From: DATGWF01 sp035299585
GTDB taxonomy: Bacteria > Actinomycetota > Actinomycetes > Actinomycetales > Microbacteriaceae
Length of the DNA: 16,302 bases
Direction of reading: 5' to 3'
NCBI GenBank assembly: GCA_035299585.1
Contig: DATGWF010000020.1
Span: 1 to 16,302, forward strand
Part shown: piece by piece, positions 1-7,735 of the stretch
Layout: each line of letters starts with the position of its first letter
Position numbering within the stretch: position 1 is the first letter of the stretch
The notes under the pieces: generated by a model
The model's database searches: none
What the model was told of the DNA's origin: nothing
Seen by the model: the letters and a program-made list of their open reading frames with translations, nothing else
Program-made: the position numbers and the translations under genes

Positions 1-1
1 G

Positions 2-3000
2 TGCGGCCTGGCCATGGTGGCAACGATGCGTGGTCTTCCCGGCCACGACATCATCGAGCACGCCCTCAACGCACTGCGCAATCTGGAGCACCGCGGTGCG
101 GTGGGCTCTGATGCTGGCACCGGCGACGGCGCGGGAATTCTCACCCAGGTTCCCGACGCGTTTTTCCGACAGGTCGTTGATTTCCCGTTGCCGGCGCAGG
201 GGGCGTACGCGGTCGGGCTGGCCTTCTTGCCGAGTGACGCCACCGAGCGCGGTCAGGTGAAGGCAGCGATCGAAGAACTCGCTACGAGCGAGGGACTGAC
301 GGTTCTCGGTTGGCGAGAGGTGCCGGTGCGTCCCGAGGAGCTCGGCATGCTCGCTCGAGCGGCAATGCCCGCGATGCAACAGCTGTTCCTGTCGGGGGCA
401 TCGGTGTCCGGTGTCGAGCCGCTCCGCGGAATCGATTTGGATCGCTTGACGTTCCGCGTGCGTAAGCGTGCCGAACGCGAGCTCAACGCCTATTTTGCCT
501 CGCTCTCGAGTCGCACGCTCGTGTACAAGGGCATGGTGACGACGCTGCAACTCGAGCCGTTCTACCCCGATCTGTCCGACCCGCGATTCGCTTCGACGCT
601 CGCGCTCGTGCACTCGCGCTACTCGACCAACACGTTCCCGTCCTGGCCGCTCGCGCACCCGTTCCGCATGATCGCGCACAACGGTGAAATCAACACCATC
701 CAGGGCAACCGGAATTGGATGCGGGCTCGAGAATCTCAGCTTGCGTCCGAGGTGCTCGGTGATCTGCGACCGCTGTTCCCGATTGTGACGCCGGGTGGCA
801 GTGACTCTGCGAGCTTCGATGAGGTCGTCGAACTCCTGCACCTCGCTGGCCGGAGCCTGCCGCACGCGGTCATGATGATGGTCCCTGAGGCGTGGGAAAA
901 TCAGCCCGACATCGATCCCGCTCGCAGAGCGTTCTACGACTACCACTCAATGCTCATCGAGCCCTGGGATGGGCCGGCGGCCATCATCTTCTCCGACGGG
1001 TCACTCGTCGGCGCAACACTTGACCGCAACGGACTCCGACCGGGCCGGTACATCGTCACCGATGACGGACTCGTCGTGCTCGCGAGCGAGATCGGCGTCA
1101 TGGATATAGACCCTGCCCGCATCGTTCGCAAAGGGCGTCTCCAGCCGGGACGCATGTTCGTTGTCGACACCGAAGCCGGTCGCCTCGTCGAGGACGACGA
1201 GCTCAAGGCCGAGCTGGCGGCCGCGGGTCCCTGGCAAGAGTGGCTCGATGAGGGGCGGATTCGGCTCGACGAGCTTCCCGAACGTGAGCACATCGTGCAC
1301 CCGCCGGCATCGGTGGTGCGGCGTCAACGCACCTTCGGGTACACCGAGGAAGAGGTTCGCATCCTCCTGACCCCGATGGCGCGAACCGGTGTTGAGCCCC
1401 TCGGTGCGATGGGCTCCGATACTCCCATCGCGGTCCTGGCTGACCGGCCACGGCAACTCTTCGACTACTTCGTGCAGCAGTTTGCCCAGGTCACGAATCC
1501 GCCGCTCGATTCGATTCGAGAGTCGGTTGTGACATCGCTCAGTGCGAGCGTGGGTCCTGAGCGCAATCTGCTTGCCGCCGGTCCGGAGCACGCCCGACAG
1601 GTCGGCGTGGGCTTCCCCGTCATTGACAACGACCAGCTTGCAAAGATTCAACATATTGAGCTTCCGGACGGTCGACCAGCCGCCCACGTTGTTCGCGGGC
1701 TGTATCGCGTTGATGAGGGCGCTCCGGCGCTCCGTGCCCGACTCGGGGCGATTTGCGCAGAGGTGGATGCTGCCATCGAAGCGGGCGCAGAATTCATTGT
1801 GCTCAGCGACCGCGATTCGACCGCGGATCTCGCGCCAATTCCGTCGCTGCTCTTGCTGTCGGCGGTGCACCATCACCTCATTCGGCTCGGCACCCGCATG
1901 AAGGCGGGCCTCGTCGTCGAGGCCGGTGATGTGCGGGAAGTGCACCACGTTGCCCTGCTTGTCGGCTATGGCGCGAGTGCGGTCAATCCCTACCTCGCGA
2001 TGGAGACGGTCGAAGACTTGGTGCGTTCCGGTGTCATCACCGAAATCAGTGCCGAGAAGGCGGTCGCAAACGTCATCAAGGCACTCGGCAAGGGCGTGTT
2101 GAAGATCATGTCCAAGATGGGCATCTCGACCATCGCCTCCTACGCCGCAGCACAAACCTTCGAGGCGGTTGGACTTGAACACGGACTCGTCGACGAATAC
2201 TTCACGGGAACGACCTCGAAAATCGGCGGCGTCGGGCTCGATGTGATCGCGGCGGAGTCGGCGGCCCGGCACCGGGCGGCCTACCCGACGGACAAGGCAG
2301 CTCGCGCCCACGAGCGCCTCGCCGTCGGCGGCGAGTATCAGTGGCGTCGTGATGGTTCGCCCCATTTGTTCAACCCGGAAACGGTCTTCAAGCTGCAACA
2401 CTCGACTCGCGAACGCCGCTACGACATCTTCCGCGAGTACACCAAGCTCGTGGATGACCAGGCCGCCTCGCTCATGACCCTGCGCGGACTGTTCCGGCTC
2501 AAGACGGAGCATCGCACGCCGGTCCCCATCGACGAGGTCGAGTCGGTGGCGTCGATCGTGAAGCGGTTCTCCACGGGTGCGATGAGTTACGGCTCCATTT
2601 CGCCCGAAGCACACGAGACGCTCGCTATCGCAATGAATCGTCTCGGCGCGAAGTCGAACACTGGCGAGGGCGGAGAGGACCCTGAGCGCTTGCTCGACCC
2701 TGAGCGTCGGAGTGCCATCAAGCAGGTGGCGTCCGGTCGATTCGGCGTCACGAGCATGTACTTGACCCACGCCGACGACATTCAGATCAAGCTTGCGCAG
2801 GGCGCAAAGCCGGGCGAGGGTGGTCAGTTGCCGCCGCAGAAGGTGTATCCGTGGATTGCGCGCACCCGGCATGCAACGGCAGGTGTGGGGCTCATTTCGC
2901 CGCCGCCGCACCACGACATCTACTCCATCGAAGACTTGAAGCAGCTCATTTTTGATCTGAAGCGCGCAAATCCTCTCGCTCGCGTACACGTCAAACTCGT

Positions 3001-4495
3001 GAGTCAGTCCGGCATTGGCGCTGTCGCGGCGGGCGTGGCAAAAGCGCTCTCGGACGTGATTCTCGTGTCGGGTCACGATGGTGGAACCGGCGCGAGTCCG
3101 CTGAACTCGCTCAAGCATGCGGGCACTCCCTGGGAGCTCGGGCTTGCCGAAACCCAGCAGACGCTCATGCTCAACCACATGCGCGACCGCGTTGTCGTCC
3201 AAGTGGATGGGCAGTTGAAGACCGGTCGAGACGTGATTATCGGGGCACTCCTGGGCGCCGAGGAATTCGGTTTTGCCACTGCGCCGCTCGTGGTGGAGGG
3301 GTGCGTCATGATGCGCGTCTGTCACCTCGACACCTGTCCGGTTGGCGTGGCCACTCAGAATCCCGAATTGCGGAAACGATTCACCGGAAAGCCAGAGTTC
3401 GTCGTGAACTTCTTTGAGTTCATTGCGGAGGAGGTGCGCGAGTACCTCGCCGAGCTTGGCTATCGCAGCCTCGATGAGATCGTCGGCCGCCGGGAGCTCC
3501 TCGATGTTGATCGAGCCGTGGCGCACTGGAAGACAGACGGACTTGACCTGCGGCCCATTCTTGTCGGTCCGGACTTTCCAACGGACGAACCCCGAAAGAA
3601 CGGCCGTGCGCAGGACCACGAGCTCGGCGAGCATTTCGACGTCGAACTCATCGCGCAAGCGAGGCCCGTTCTTGAAGCGGGAGCCGGTTCCATCACCATC
3701 GAGCGGCCGATTCGCAACACTGAGCGTGCGGTCGGCACCATGCTCGGCTTCGAGGTCACTCGGCGACACGGTGGAAATGGCCTCCCGGACGGGGCAATCA
3801 ATGTCCGCCTCGAGGGGTCGGCCGGTCAATCGTTCGGCGCGTTTATGCCCGCCGGCATCACGCTCACGCTCGTCGGCGACTCGAACGACTATGTCGGCAA
3901 GGGCCTTTCGGGCGGACGAATCGTGCTCAAGCCATCTGAACGGGCCACCTTCGCGGCGGAAGACAACGTGATTGCCGGGAACGTGATCGGCTATGGCGCG
4001 ACCTCGGGTTCGATGTTCATTCGCGGGATGGTCGGGGAGCGATTCTTGGTTCGCAACAGCGGCGCAACGGCCGTGGTTGAGGGGGTCGGCGACCACGCGC
4101 TCGAGTACATGACCGGGGGTGTGGCGCTCATCCTCGGCCGCACCGGCCGCAACCTCGGTGCGGGAATGTCGGGCGGGGTCGCGTATGTCCTCGATCTTGC
4201 TCGTGAACGCGTCAATCCCGAGTCGCTCACGGCCGAGGAGCTCGATTTGCTGCCGCTCGACGTAGTCGATCGGGAAATCGTGCGCGACCTGCTCACCGAG
4301 CATGCTCGCGTGACCGGTTCGAAGGTCGCGGCGACATTGCTCGAGCAGGACGAGTCCGGTTTGGAGCGATTCACCAAGGTGCTGCCTCGTGATTACGCCG
4401 CTGTCCTCCAAACCCGCGCAGAAGCGGTCGCGGAAGGTCTTGATCCGGATGGCGATGTGGTTTGGGCGCGAATTCTGGAGGTGACCCGTGGCTGA
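2..4495 (+). CDS. gltB: Glutamate synthase (NADPH) large subunit, 5'-truncated by window edge
   Basis: The alpha subunit of bacterial glutamate synthase frees ammonia from glutamine and channels it to 2-oxoglutarate to make glutamate, using electrons delivered by GltD. The reading frame is open back to base 2, where codons read C-G-L-A-M-V. That is the conserved start of the mature class II amidotransferase, so Cys1 (bases 2-4) is the nucleophile and the ATG at 14 is internal. Numbering from Cys1, 1497 residues are visible, close to the usual mature length. Domains in order: amidotransferase (about 1-400), central domain, FMN-binding synthase domain beginning with MSYGSIS near 861 and carrying KLAQGAKPGEGGQLP, and a C-terminal GXGXG beta-helix (about 1229-1397). 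Cysteines at about 1101, 1107 and 1112 (C-x5-C-x4-C) are the 3Fe-4S ligands. The short propeptide and true start lie upstream. It overlaps gltD by 8 bases, so the pair is one operon. Confidence 0.97.
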   Translation, partial: CGLAMVATMRGLPGHDIIEHALNALRNLEHRGAVGSDAGTGDGAGILTQVPDAFFRQVVDFPLPAQGAYAVGLAFLPSDATERGQVKAAIEELATSEGLTVLGWREVPVRPEELGMLARAAMPAMQQLFLSGASVSGVEPLRGIDLDRLTFRVRKRAERELNAYFASLSSRTLVYKGMVTTLQLEPFYPDLSDPRFASTLALVHSRYSTNTFPSWPLAHPFRMIAHNGEINTIQGNRNWMRARESQLASEVLGDLRPLFPIVTPGGSDSASFDEVVELLHLAGRSLPHAVMMMVPEAWENQPDIDPARRAFYDYHSMLIEPWDGPAAIIFSDGSLVGATLDRNGLRPGRYIVTDDGLVVLASEIGVMDIDPARIVRKGRLQPGRMFVVDTEAGRLVEDDELKAELAAAGPWQEWLDEGRIRLDELPEREHIVHPPASVVRRQRTFGYTEEEVRILLTPMARTGVEPLGAMGSDTPIAVLADRPRQLFDYFVQQFAQVTNPPLDSIRESVVTSLSASVGPERNLLAAGPEHARQVGVGFPVIDNDQLAKIQHIELPDGRPAAHVVRGLYRVDEGAPALRARLGAICAEVDAAIEAGAEFIVLSDRDSTADLAPIPSLLLLSAVHHHLIRLGTRMKAGLVVEAGDVREVHHVALLVGYGASAVNPYLAMETVEDLVRSGVITEISAEKAVANVIKALGKGVLKIMSKMGISTIASYAAAQTFEAVGLEHGLVDEYFTGTTSKIGGVGLDVIAAESAARHRAAYPTDKAARAHERLAVGGEYQWRRDGSPHLFNPETVFKLQHSTRERRYDIFREYTKLVDDQAASLMTLRGLFRLKTEHRTPVPIDEVESVASIVKRFSTGAMSYGSISPEAHETLAIAMNRLGAKSNTGEGGEDPERLLDPERRSAIKQVASGRFGVTSMYLTHADDIQIKLAQGAKPGEGGQLPPQKVYPWIARTRHATAGVGLISPPPHHDIYSIEDLKQLIFDLKRANPLARVHVKLVSQSGIGAVAAGVAKALSDVILVSGHDGGTGASPLNSLKHAGTPWELGLAETQQTLMLNHMRDRVVVQVDGQLKTGRDVIIGALLGAEEFGFATAPLVVEGCVMMRVCHLDTCPVGVATQNPELRKRFTGKPEFVVNFFEFIAEEVREYLAELGYRSLDEIVGRRELLDVDRAVAHWKTDGLDLRPILVGPDFPTDEPRKNGRAQDHELGEHFDVELIAQARPVLEAGAGSITIERPIRNTERAVGTMLGFEVTRRHGGNGLPDGAINVRLEGSAGQSFGAFMPAGITLTLVGDSNDYVGKGLSGGRIVLKPSERATFAAEDNVIAGNVIGYGATSGSMFIRGMVGERFLVRNSGATAVVEGVGDHALEYMTGGVALILGRTGRNLGAGMSGGVAYVLDLARERVNPESLTAEELDLLPLDVVDREIVRDLLTEHARVTGSKVAATLLEQDESGLERFTKVLPRDYAAVLQTRAEAVAEGLDPDGDVVWARILEVTRG
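4477..4481 (+). promoter_or_regulatory. Ribosome binding site of gltD
   Basis: GGAGG lies six bases before the GTG at 4488, inside the end of gltB. It fixes the gltD start at a GTG codon and suggests translational coupling with gltB, whose stop codon is at 4493-4495. Confidence 0.8.
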
Positions 4496-5945
4496 TCCGC
4501 GCGGATTCTTGAAGGTGACGGAGCGGGAGCTTCCGAAGCGGCGACCCGTCCCGGTGCGCATCATGGACTGGAAAGAGGTCTACGAGGCGCGTGAGGCGGG
4601 GGTGTTGGAGCGCCAGGCGGGTCGCTGCATGGATTGCGGCATTCCGTTCTGCCATCAAGGCTGCCCGCTTGGAAACCTCATTCCGGAGTGGAACGACCTG
4701 GTGTACCGGGGCGATATGAAGACCGCTATCGAGCGCCTTCACGCCACGAACAACTTCCCGGAGTTCACCGGCAAGCTGTGTCCCGCACCGTGCGAATCGT
4801 CATGTGTGCTCGGCATCAATCAACCGGCCGTCACGATTAAGCAGATTGAGGCCTCGATCATCGAGGATGCCTGGGCGAGTGACTGGGTCACACCGCAACC
4901 GCCGGCGCGCCTGACGGGCAAGACCGTCGCCATTGTCGGTTCGGGCCCAGCGGGCCTCGCCGCCGCGCAGCAACTCACCCGCGCCGGACATACCGTGGCC
5001 GTCTACGAACGAGACGACCGAATCGGCGGCTTGCTGCGATACGGCATCCCCGATTTCAAGATGGAAAAGCGTCACCTCGATGCTCGGCTTGCGCAAATGA
5101 CCGCCGAGGGCACCCGGTTCCGCCCGGGAGTGACCATCGGAGTGGACATCAGCTGGAGCGATTTGCGCGACCGCTACGACGCCGTCCTGGTTGCAACCGG
5201 GTCGACCGTTCCCCGCGAGCTCAGCATTCCAGGTCGCGACCTCGACGGGGTGCACGTTGCGATGGAGTACTTGGTGCAGGCGAACCGTGTTGTCGCGGGG
5301 GAGGCTGTCGACGCTCAGATTTCGGCTGCGGGCAAGCACGTTGTCGTCCTCGGCGGCGGCGACACGGGCGCGGACTGCATTGGCACGGCGCACCGCCAGG
5401 GCGCGCTGTCCGTGACCAACCTCGCGATCGGAGCACAACCGCCGAGCGAGCGACCCGGGCACCAGCCATGGCCGCTGACACCGACGCTCTTCGAGGTCCA
5501 GTCCGCGCACGAAGAGGGCGGTACCCGGGAATATCTCGCCTCGACGGTTGAGTTCCTCGGGGACGAATCGGGCGCGGTGCGAGCCATTCGGGTCGCTGAA
5601 ACGGAATTCCTCGACGGCCGACGCGTGCCCAAGTCTGGCACCGAGCGAGAGCTTCCGGCTGACCTCGTACTGCTCGCCCTCGGGTTCACCGGACCAGAGA
5701 GCGAAACCGCTCGCGCACAGCTCGGACTTGTCTCCGACGATCGGGGAGCACTCGGCCGGGAGGCGAACTTTGCCACCGCAACCTCTGGTGTGTTCGTCGC
5801 CGGGGACGCCGGTCGAGGTCAGTCGCTCATCGTTTGGGCGATTGCCGAAGGGCGGGCTGTCGCAGCAGAAATCGATGCATTCCTCGTCGGCGAGACGTCG
5901 CTCCCGAAGCCGGTTCGAGCCGATACACGCGGCTTCAGCCTGTAG
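4488..5945 (+). CDS. gltD: Glutamate synthase (NADPH) small subunit
   Basis: The beta subunit of glutamate synthase oxidises NADPH on FAD and passes electrons through iron-sulfur clusters to the FMN of GltB. The 485-residue protein has the usual family length. Cysteines at 47, 50, 55 and 59 (CMDCGIPFCHQGC) and at 98, 102 and 106 (CPAPCESSC) form the N-terminal 4Fe-4S region. A Rossmann motif VAIVGSGPAGLAAA (148-160) binds FAD, LGGGDTG (289-295) is the NADPH site, and VAGDAGRGQSLIVWAI near the C-terminus closes the FAD fold. The start is GTG 4488, set by the GGAGG upstream. The gene overlaps gltB, as expected for an obligate complex. No clear terminator follows, so some transcripts may continue into pyk. 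NADPH rather than NADH as donor is inferred from the family. Confidence 0.97.
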   Translation: MADPRGFLKVTERELPKRRPVPVRIMDWKEVYEAREAGVLERQAGRCMDCGIPFCHQGCPLGNLIPEWNDLVYRGDMKTAIERLHATNNFPEFTGKLCPAPCESSCVLGINQPAVTIKQIEASIIEDAWASDWVTPQPPARLTGKTVAIVGSGPAGLAAAQQLTRAGHTVAVYERDDRIGGLLRYGIPDFKMEKRHLDARLAQMTAEGTRFRPGVTIGVDISWSDLRDRYDAVLVATGSTVPRELSIPGRDLDGVHVAMEYLVQANRVVAGEAVDAQISAAGKHVVVLGGGDTGADCIGTAHRQGALSVTNLAIGAQPPSERPGHQPWPLTPTLFEVQSAHEEGGTREYLASTVEFLGDESGAVRAIRVAETEFLDGRRVPKSGTERELPADLVLLALGFTGPESETARAQLGLVSDDRGALGREANFATATSGVFVAGDAGRGQSLIVWAIAEGRAVAAEIDAFLVGETSLPKPVRADTRGFSL

Positions 5946-5963
5946 GCGACGCGCGTCGACACA

Positions 5964-5972
5964 TGCGACAAT
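5964..5972 (+). promoter_or_regulatory. Possible extended -10 promoter of pyk
   Basis: TGC followed by GACAAT resembles an extended -10 element (TGN plus a hexamer with A at position 2 and T at position 6). It would give a 5' leader of about 50 bases that contains the pyk ribosome binding site. No convincing -35 box is seen, and pyk may also be read from the gltBD promoter. Confidence 0.3.
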
Positions 5973-6029
5973 CAAAGTTCGCAAGTTGACGACATCAGAT
6001 CACCCCACCACACACGCAAAGGAAGTCCG

Positions 6030-7472
6030 ATGAGACGGGCCAAAATCGTTGCCACCCTCGGGCCGGCAACGTCCAGTTACGAAAACATCCGCGCCATCAT
6101 TGACGCCGGTGTGGACGTTACTCGCATGAACCTCAGCCACGGCAGTTACGACGTCCACGAGGGCGTCTACCACAACGTCCGGAAAGCCTCGAATGACGCC
6201 GGTCGCCCGGTGGCCGTGCTCGTCGACCTCCAGGGTCCGAAGATCCGGCTTGGCAAGTTTGCCGCCGGCCCGCACGATCTCGCCGTCGGCGACGAATTCA
6301 CCATCACCACAGAAGACATTGAGGGCACCAAGGACATCTGCGGGACGACCTTCAAGGGTCTGCCCGCCGACGTCAAGCCCGGCGACCCGCTCCTGATTGA
6401 TGACGGCAAGGTCCGACTCGAAGTCATCGACACCGACGGTGTGCGGGTTCGCACCCGCGTGATCGTGGCCGGAGCGGTCTCTAACAACAAGGGCATCAAC
6501 CTTCCCGGCGTTGCCGTGAACGTCCCTGCGCTGAGCGAGAAAGACGAAGCCGACCTGCGTTGGGGCCTCGAACTTGGCGCCGACATCATTGCGCTGTCGT
6601 TCGTCCGCGACGCTGCCGACATAGTGCGCGTCCACGAAATCATGGACGAGGTGGGACGGCGCGTGCCGGTCATCGCCAAAATCGAGAAGCCGCAAGCGGT
6701 GGAGAACCTTGCCGAAATCGTAGACGCTTTCGACGGCCTCATGGTTGCCCGTGGTGACCTCGCTGTCGAGCTCCCGCTCGAAGCCGTGCCCATCGTGCAG
6801 AAGGAAGCCGTCGCGCTGGCGCGCCGGATGGCCAAGCCGGTCATCGTCGCGACCCAAATGCTCGAATCGATGACGCACTCGCCCGTCCCGACCCGCGCCG
6901 AAGCGTCCGATGTCGCCAACGCCGTACTCGACGGTGCAGACGCGGTCATGTTGTCGGGGGAGACGAGCGTCGGTGAATATGCCGTAACGACCGTCGAAAC
7001 GATGGCGCGCATCATCGCCTCCACCGAAGAGCACGGCCTCCACCGCATCGCACCGATGACGTCAAAGCCGCGCACCCAGGGTGGCGCAATCACCCTCGCG
7101 GCCGCCGAGGTCGCGAACTTCGTTGACGCAAAATACCTCTGCATCTTCACCGAATCGGGAGACTCCGCTCGACGCATGTCGCGCATTCGCTCGCAGATCC
7201 CGATGTTTGCGTTCACCACCGACCCGGGCATTCGCCGCCGCCTCGCGCTCACCTGGGGAATCCAGGCGTTCATGGTCGAGGCCGTCACCCACACCGACGA
7301 AATGTACCGACAAGTCGATGATTTCCTCCTCGGCACGGGCCGTGCCCAGGCCGGAGAGAAGGTCGTTGTGATCTCGGGTTCACCCCCCGGAATCGTCGGT
7401 TCCACCAACGACCTTCGCGTCCACCGCGTCGGTGACGCACTGAGTGGCGCCGCCCCCGCATACCAGCAGTAG
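6030..7472 (+). CDS. pyk: Pyruvate kinase
   Basis: Transfers phosphate from phosphoenolpyruvate to ADP, giving pyruvate and ATP in the last step of glycolysis. The 480-residue length fits the bacterial enzyme without an extra PEP-utiliser domain. It begins MRRAKIVATLGPA, with Arg32, Asn34 and Ser36 in TRMNLSHGS. IAKIEKPQAVEN carries the catalytic Lys217 and metal ligand Glu219, and MVARGDLAVELP holds Asp243. The small B domain lies between about 70 and 165 and the regulatory C domain is after about 345. Residues 66-71 read D-L-Q-G-P-K. In this family Leu-Gln-Lys there, instead of Thr-Lys-Glu, marks K+-independent enzymes. AAAGGAAG at 6018-6025 lies four bases before ATG 6030 and supports the start. 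The gene follows gltD by 84 bases and ends at a strong hairpin. Confidence 0.97.
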   Translation: MRRAKIVATLGPATSSYENIRAIIDAGVDVTRMNLSHGSYDVHEGVYHNVRKASNDAGRPVAVLVDLQGPKIRLGKFAAGPHDLAVGDEFTITTEDIEGTKDICGTTFKGLPADVKPGDPLLIDDGKVRLEVIDTDGVRVRTRVIVAGAVSNNKGINLPGVAVNVPALSEKDEADLRWGLELGADIIALSFVRDAADIVRVHEIMDEVGRRVPVIAKIEKPQAVENLAEIVDAFDGLMVARGDLAVELPLEAVPIVQKEAVALARRMAKPVIVATQMLESMTHSPVPTRAEASDVANAVLDGADAVMLSGETSVGEYAVTTVETMARIIASTEEHGLHRIAPMTSKPRTQGGAITLAAAEVANFVDAKYLCIFTESGDSARRMSRIRSQIPMFAFTTDPGIRRRLALTWGIQAFMVEAVTHTDEMYRQVDDFLLGTGRAQAGEKVVVISGSPPGIVGSTNDLRVHRVGDALSGAAPAYQQ

Positions 7473-7486
7473 CGAGAGTCACACAC

Positions 7487-7518
7487 GAAATCCCGAGGGT
7501 GCACGCCCTCGGGATTTC
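7487..7518 (+). terminator. Intrinsic terminator of pyk
   Basis: A perfect 13-bp inverted repeat (GAAATCCCGAGGG, loop TGCACG, CCCTCGGGATTTC) begins 14 bases after the pyk stop codon. The T-rich tail is short, as is common in high-GC actinomycetes. The symmetry could also stop leftward transcription that passes the tRNA terminator. Confidence 0.85.
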
Positions 7519-7521
7519 TGT

Positions 7522-7543
7522 CTGTGCCGGTGGTGGCGAACCC
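7522..7543 (-). repeat. Degenerate duplicate of the tRNA-Leu 3' end
   Basis: CTGTGCCGGTGGTGG followed by CGAACCC repeats 7614-7628 and 7633-7639, the 3' part of the neighbouring tRNA plus its immediate flank. Only the four bases GAGT are missing. This makes 22 matching bases around one gap, in the same orientation, 92 bases from the intact copy. It lacks the rest of a tRNA and the deletion falls in the T arm, so it is not a functional gene. Because the match includes flanking bases outside the tRNA, duplication is more likely than convergence. Confidence 0.6.
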
Positions 7544-7578
7544 CAGTGGCTTCGACTCCCGCACCCTCCGATTGCAGC

Positions 7579-7610
7579 AAAAACGGGCCCGGCCGAAGCC
7601 GAACCCGTTC
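7579..7610 (-). terminator. Intrinsic terminator of tRNA-Leu, UUCG loop
   Basis: On the minus strand AACGGG pairs with CCCGTT around an inner stem CGGC-TTCG-GCCG, separated by a two-by-two internal mismatch. A run of five T follows (A at 7579-7583 on the plus strand). The C(UUCG)G tetraloop and U-tract are classic for an intrinsic terminator. It lies 7 bases past the 3' end of the leftward tRNA. Confidence 0.8.
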
Positions 7611-7616
7611 TTCCTG

Positions 7617-7699
7617 TGCCGGTGGTGGGAGTCGAACCCACACGCCCTTTCGGACAACCGATTTTGAGTCGGTCGCGTCTGCCATTCCGCCACACCGGC
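7617..7699 (-). tRNA. tRNA-Leu (anticodon CAA)
   Basis: The reverse complement folds into a class II tRNA of 83 bases. The acceptor stem is GCCGGTG with CACCGGC and discriminator A. The D arm is GCG...CGC containing GG, and the anticodon stem is ACCGA with TCGGT. The loop CTCAAAA has anticodon CAA (plus-strand bases 7664-7666), which reads UUG. A long variable arm GTCC-GAAA-GGGC is typical of leucine tRNAs, and the T arm is GTGGG-TTCGACT-CCCAC. The CCA tail is not encoded (CAG follows), so it must be added after transcription. The gene is convergent with pyk and divergent from the PdtaR-like regulator. Confidence 0.96.
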
Positions 7700-7714
7700 G
7701 CACGAACCCTTGCC

Positions 7715-7720
7715 ACAATA
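7715..7720 (-). promoter_or_regulatory. Possible -10 box of tRNA-Leu
   Basis: On the minus strand TATTGT ends 16 bases before the tRNA 5' end, allowing a start near 7708 and a short leader for RNase P to remove. A matching -35 box is not obvious. It sits three bases from the opposed -10 box of the regulator gene. Confidence 0.4.
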
Positions 7721-7723
7721 CCG

Positions 7724-7729
7724 TAGGCT
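7724..7729 (+). promoter_or_regulatory. Leaderless -10 box of the pdtaR-like gene
   Basis: TAGGCT fits the actinobacterial -10 consensus TANNNT and ends 7 bases before the GTG at 7736, so transcription should begin at or next to the start codon. The only purine-rich stretch, GAGG at 7731-7734, is one base from the GTG and too close to act as a ribosome binding site. Confidence 0.65.
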
Positions 7730-7735
7730 CGAGGT

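Noticed and set aside
1001..4564. A 1187-codon open frame on the minus strand opposite gltB
   Set aside because: It mirrors the strongly constrained gltB frame and encodes Arg/His/Asp-rich sequence with no recognisable domain. Long antisense frames are common opposite GC-biased genes.
4800..5984. A 394-codon minus-strand frame opposite gltD
   Set aside because: It covers the GltD frame, has no ribosome binding site or known motif, and reflects codon bias.
6167..7693. A 508-codon minus-strand frame opposite pyk
   Set aside because: It runs through the pyk terminator and most of tRNA-Leu, and is Ser/Arg/Thr-rich without family motifs. It is a shadow frame.
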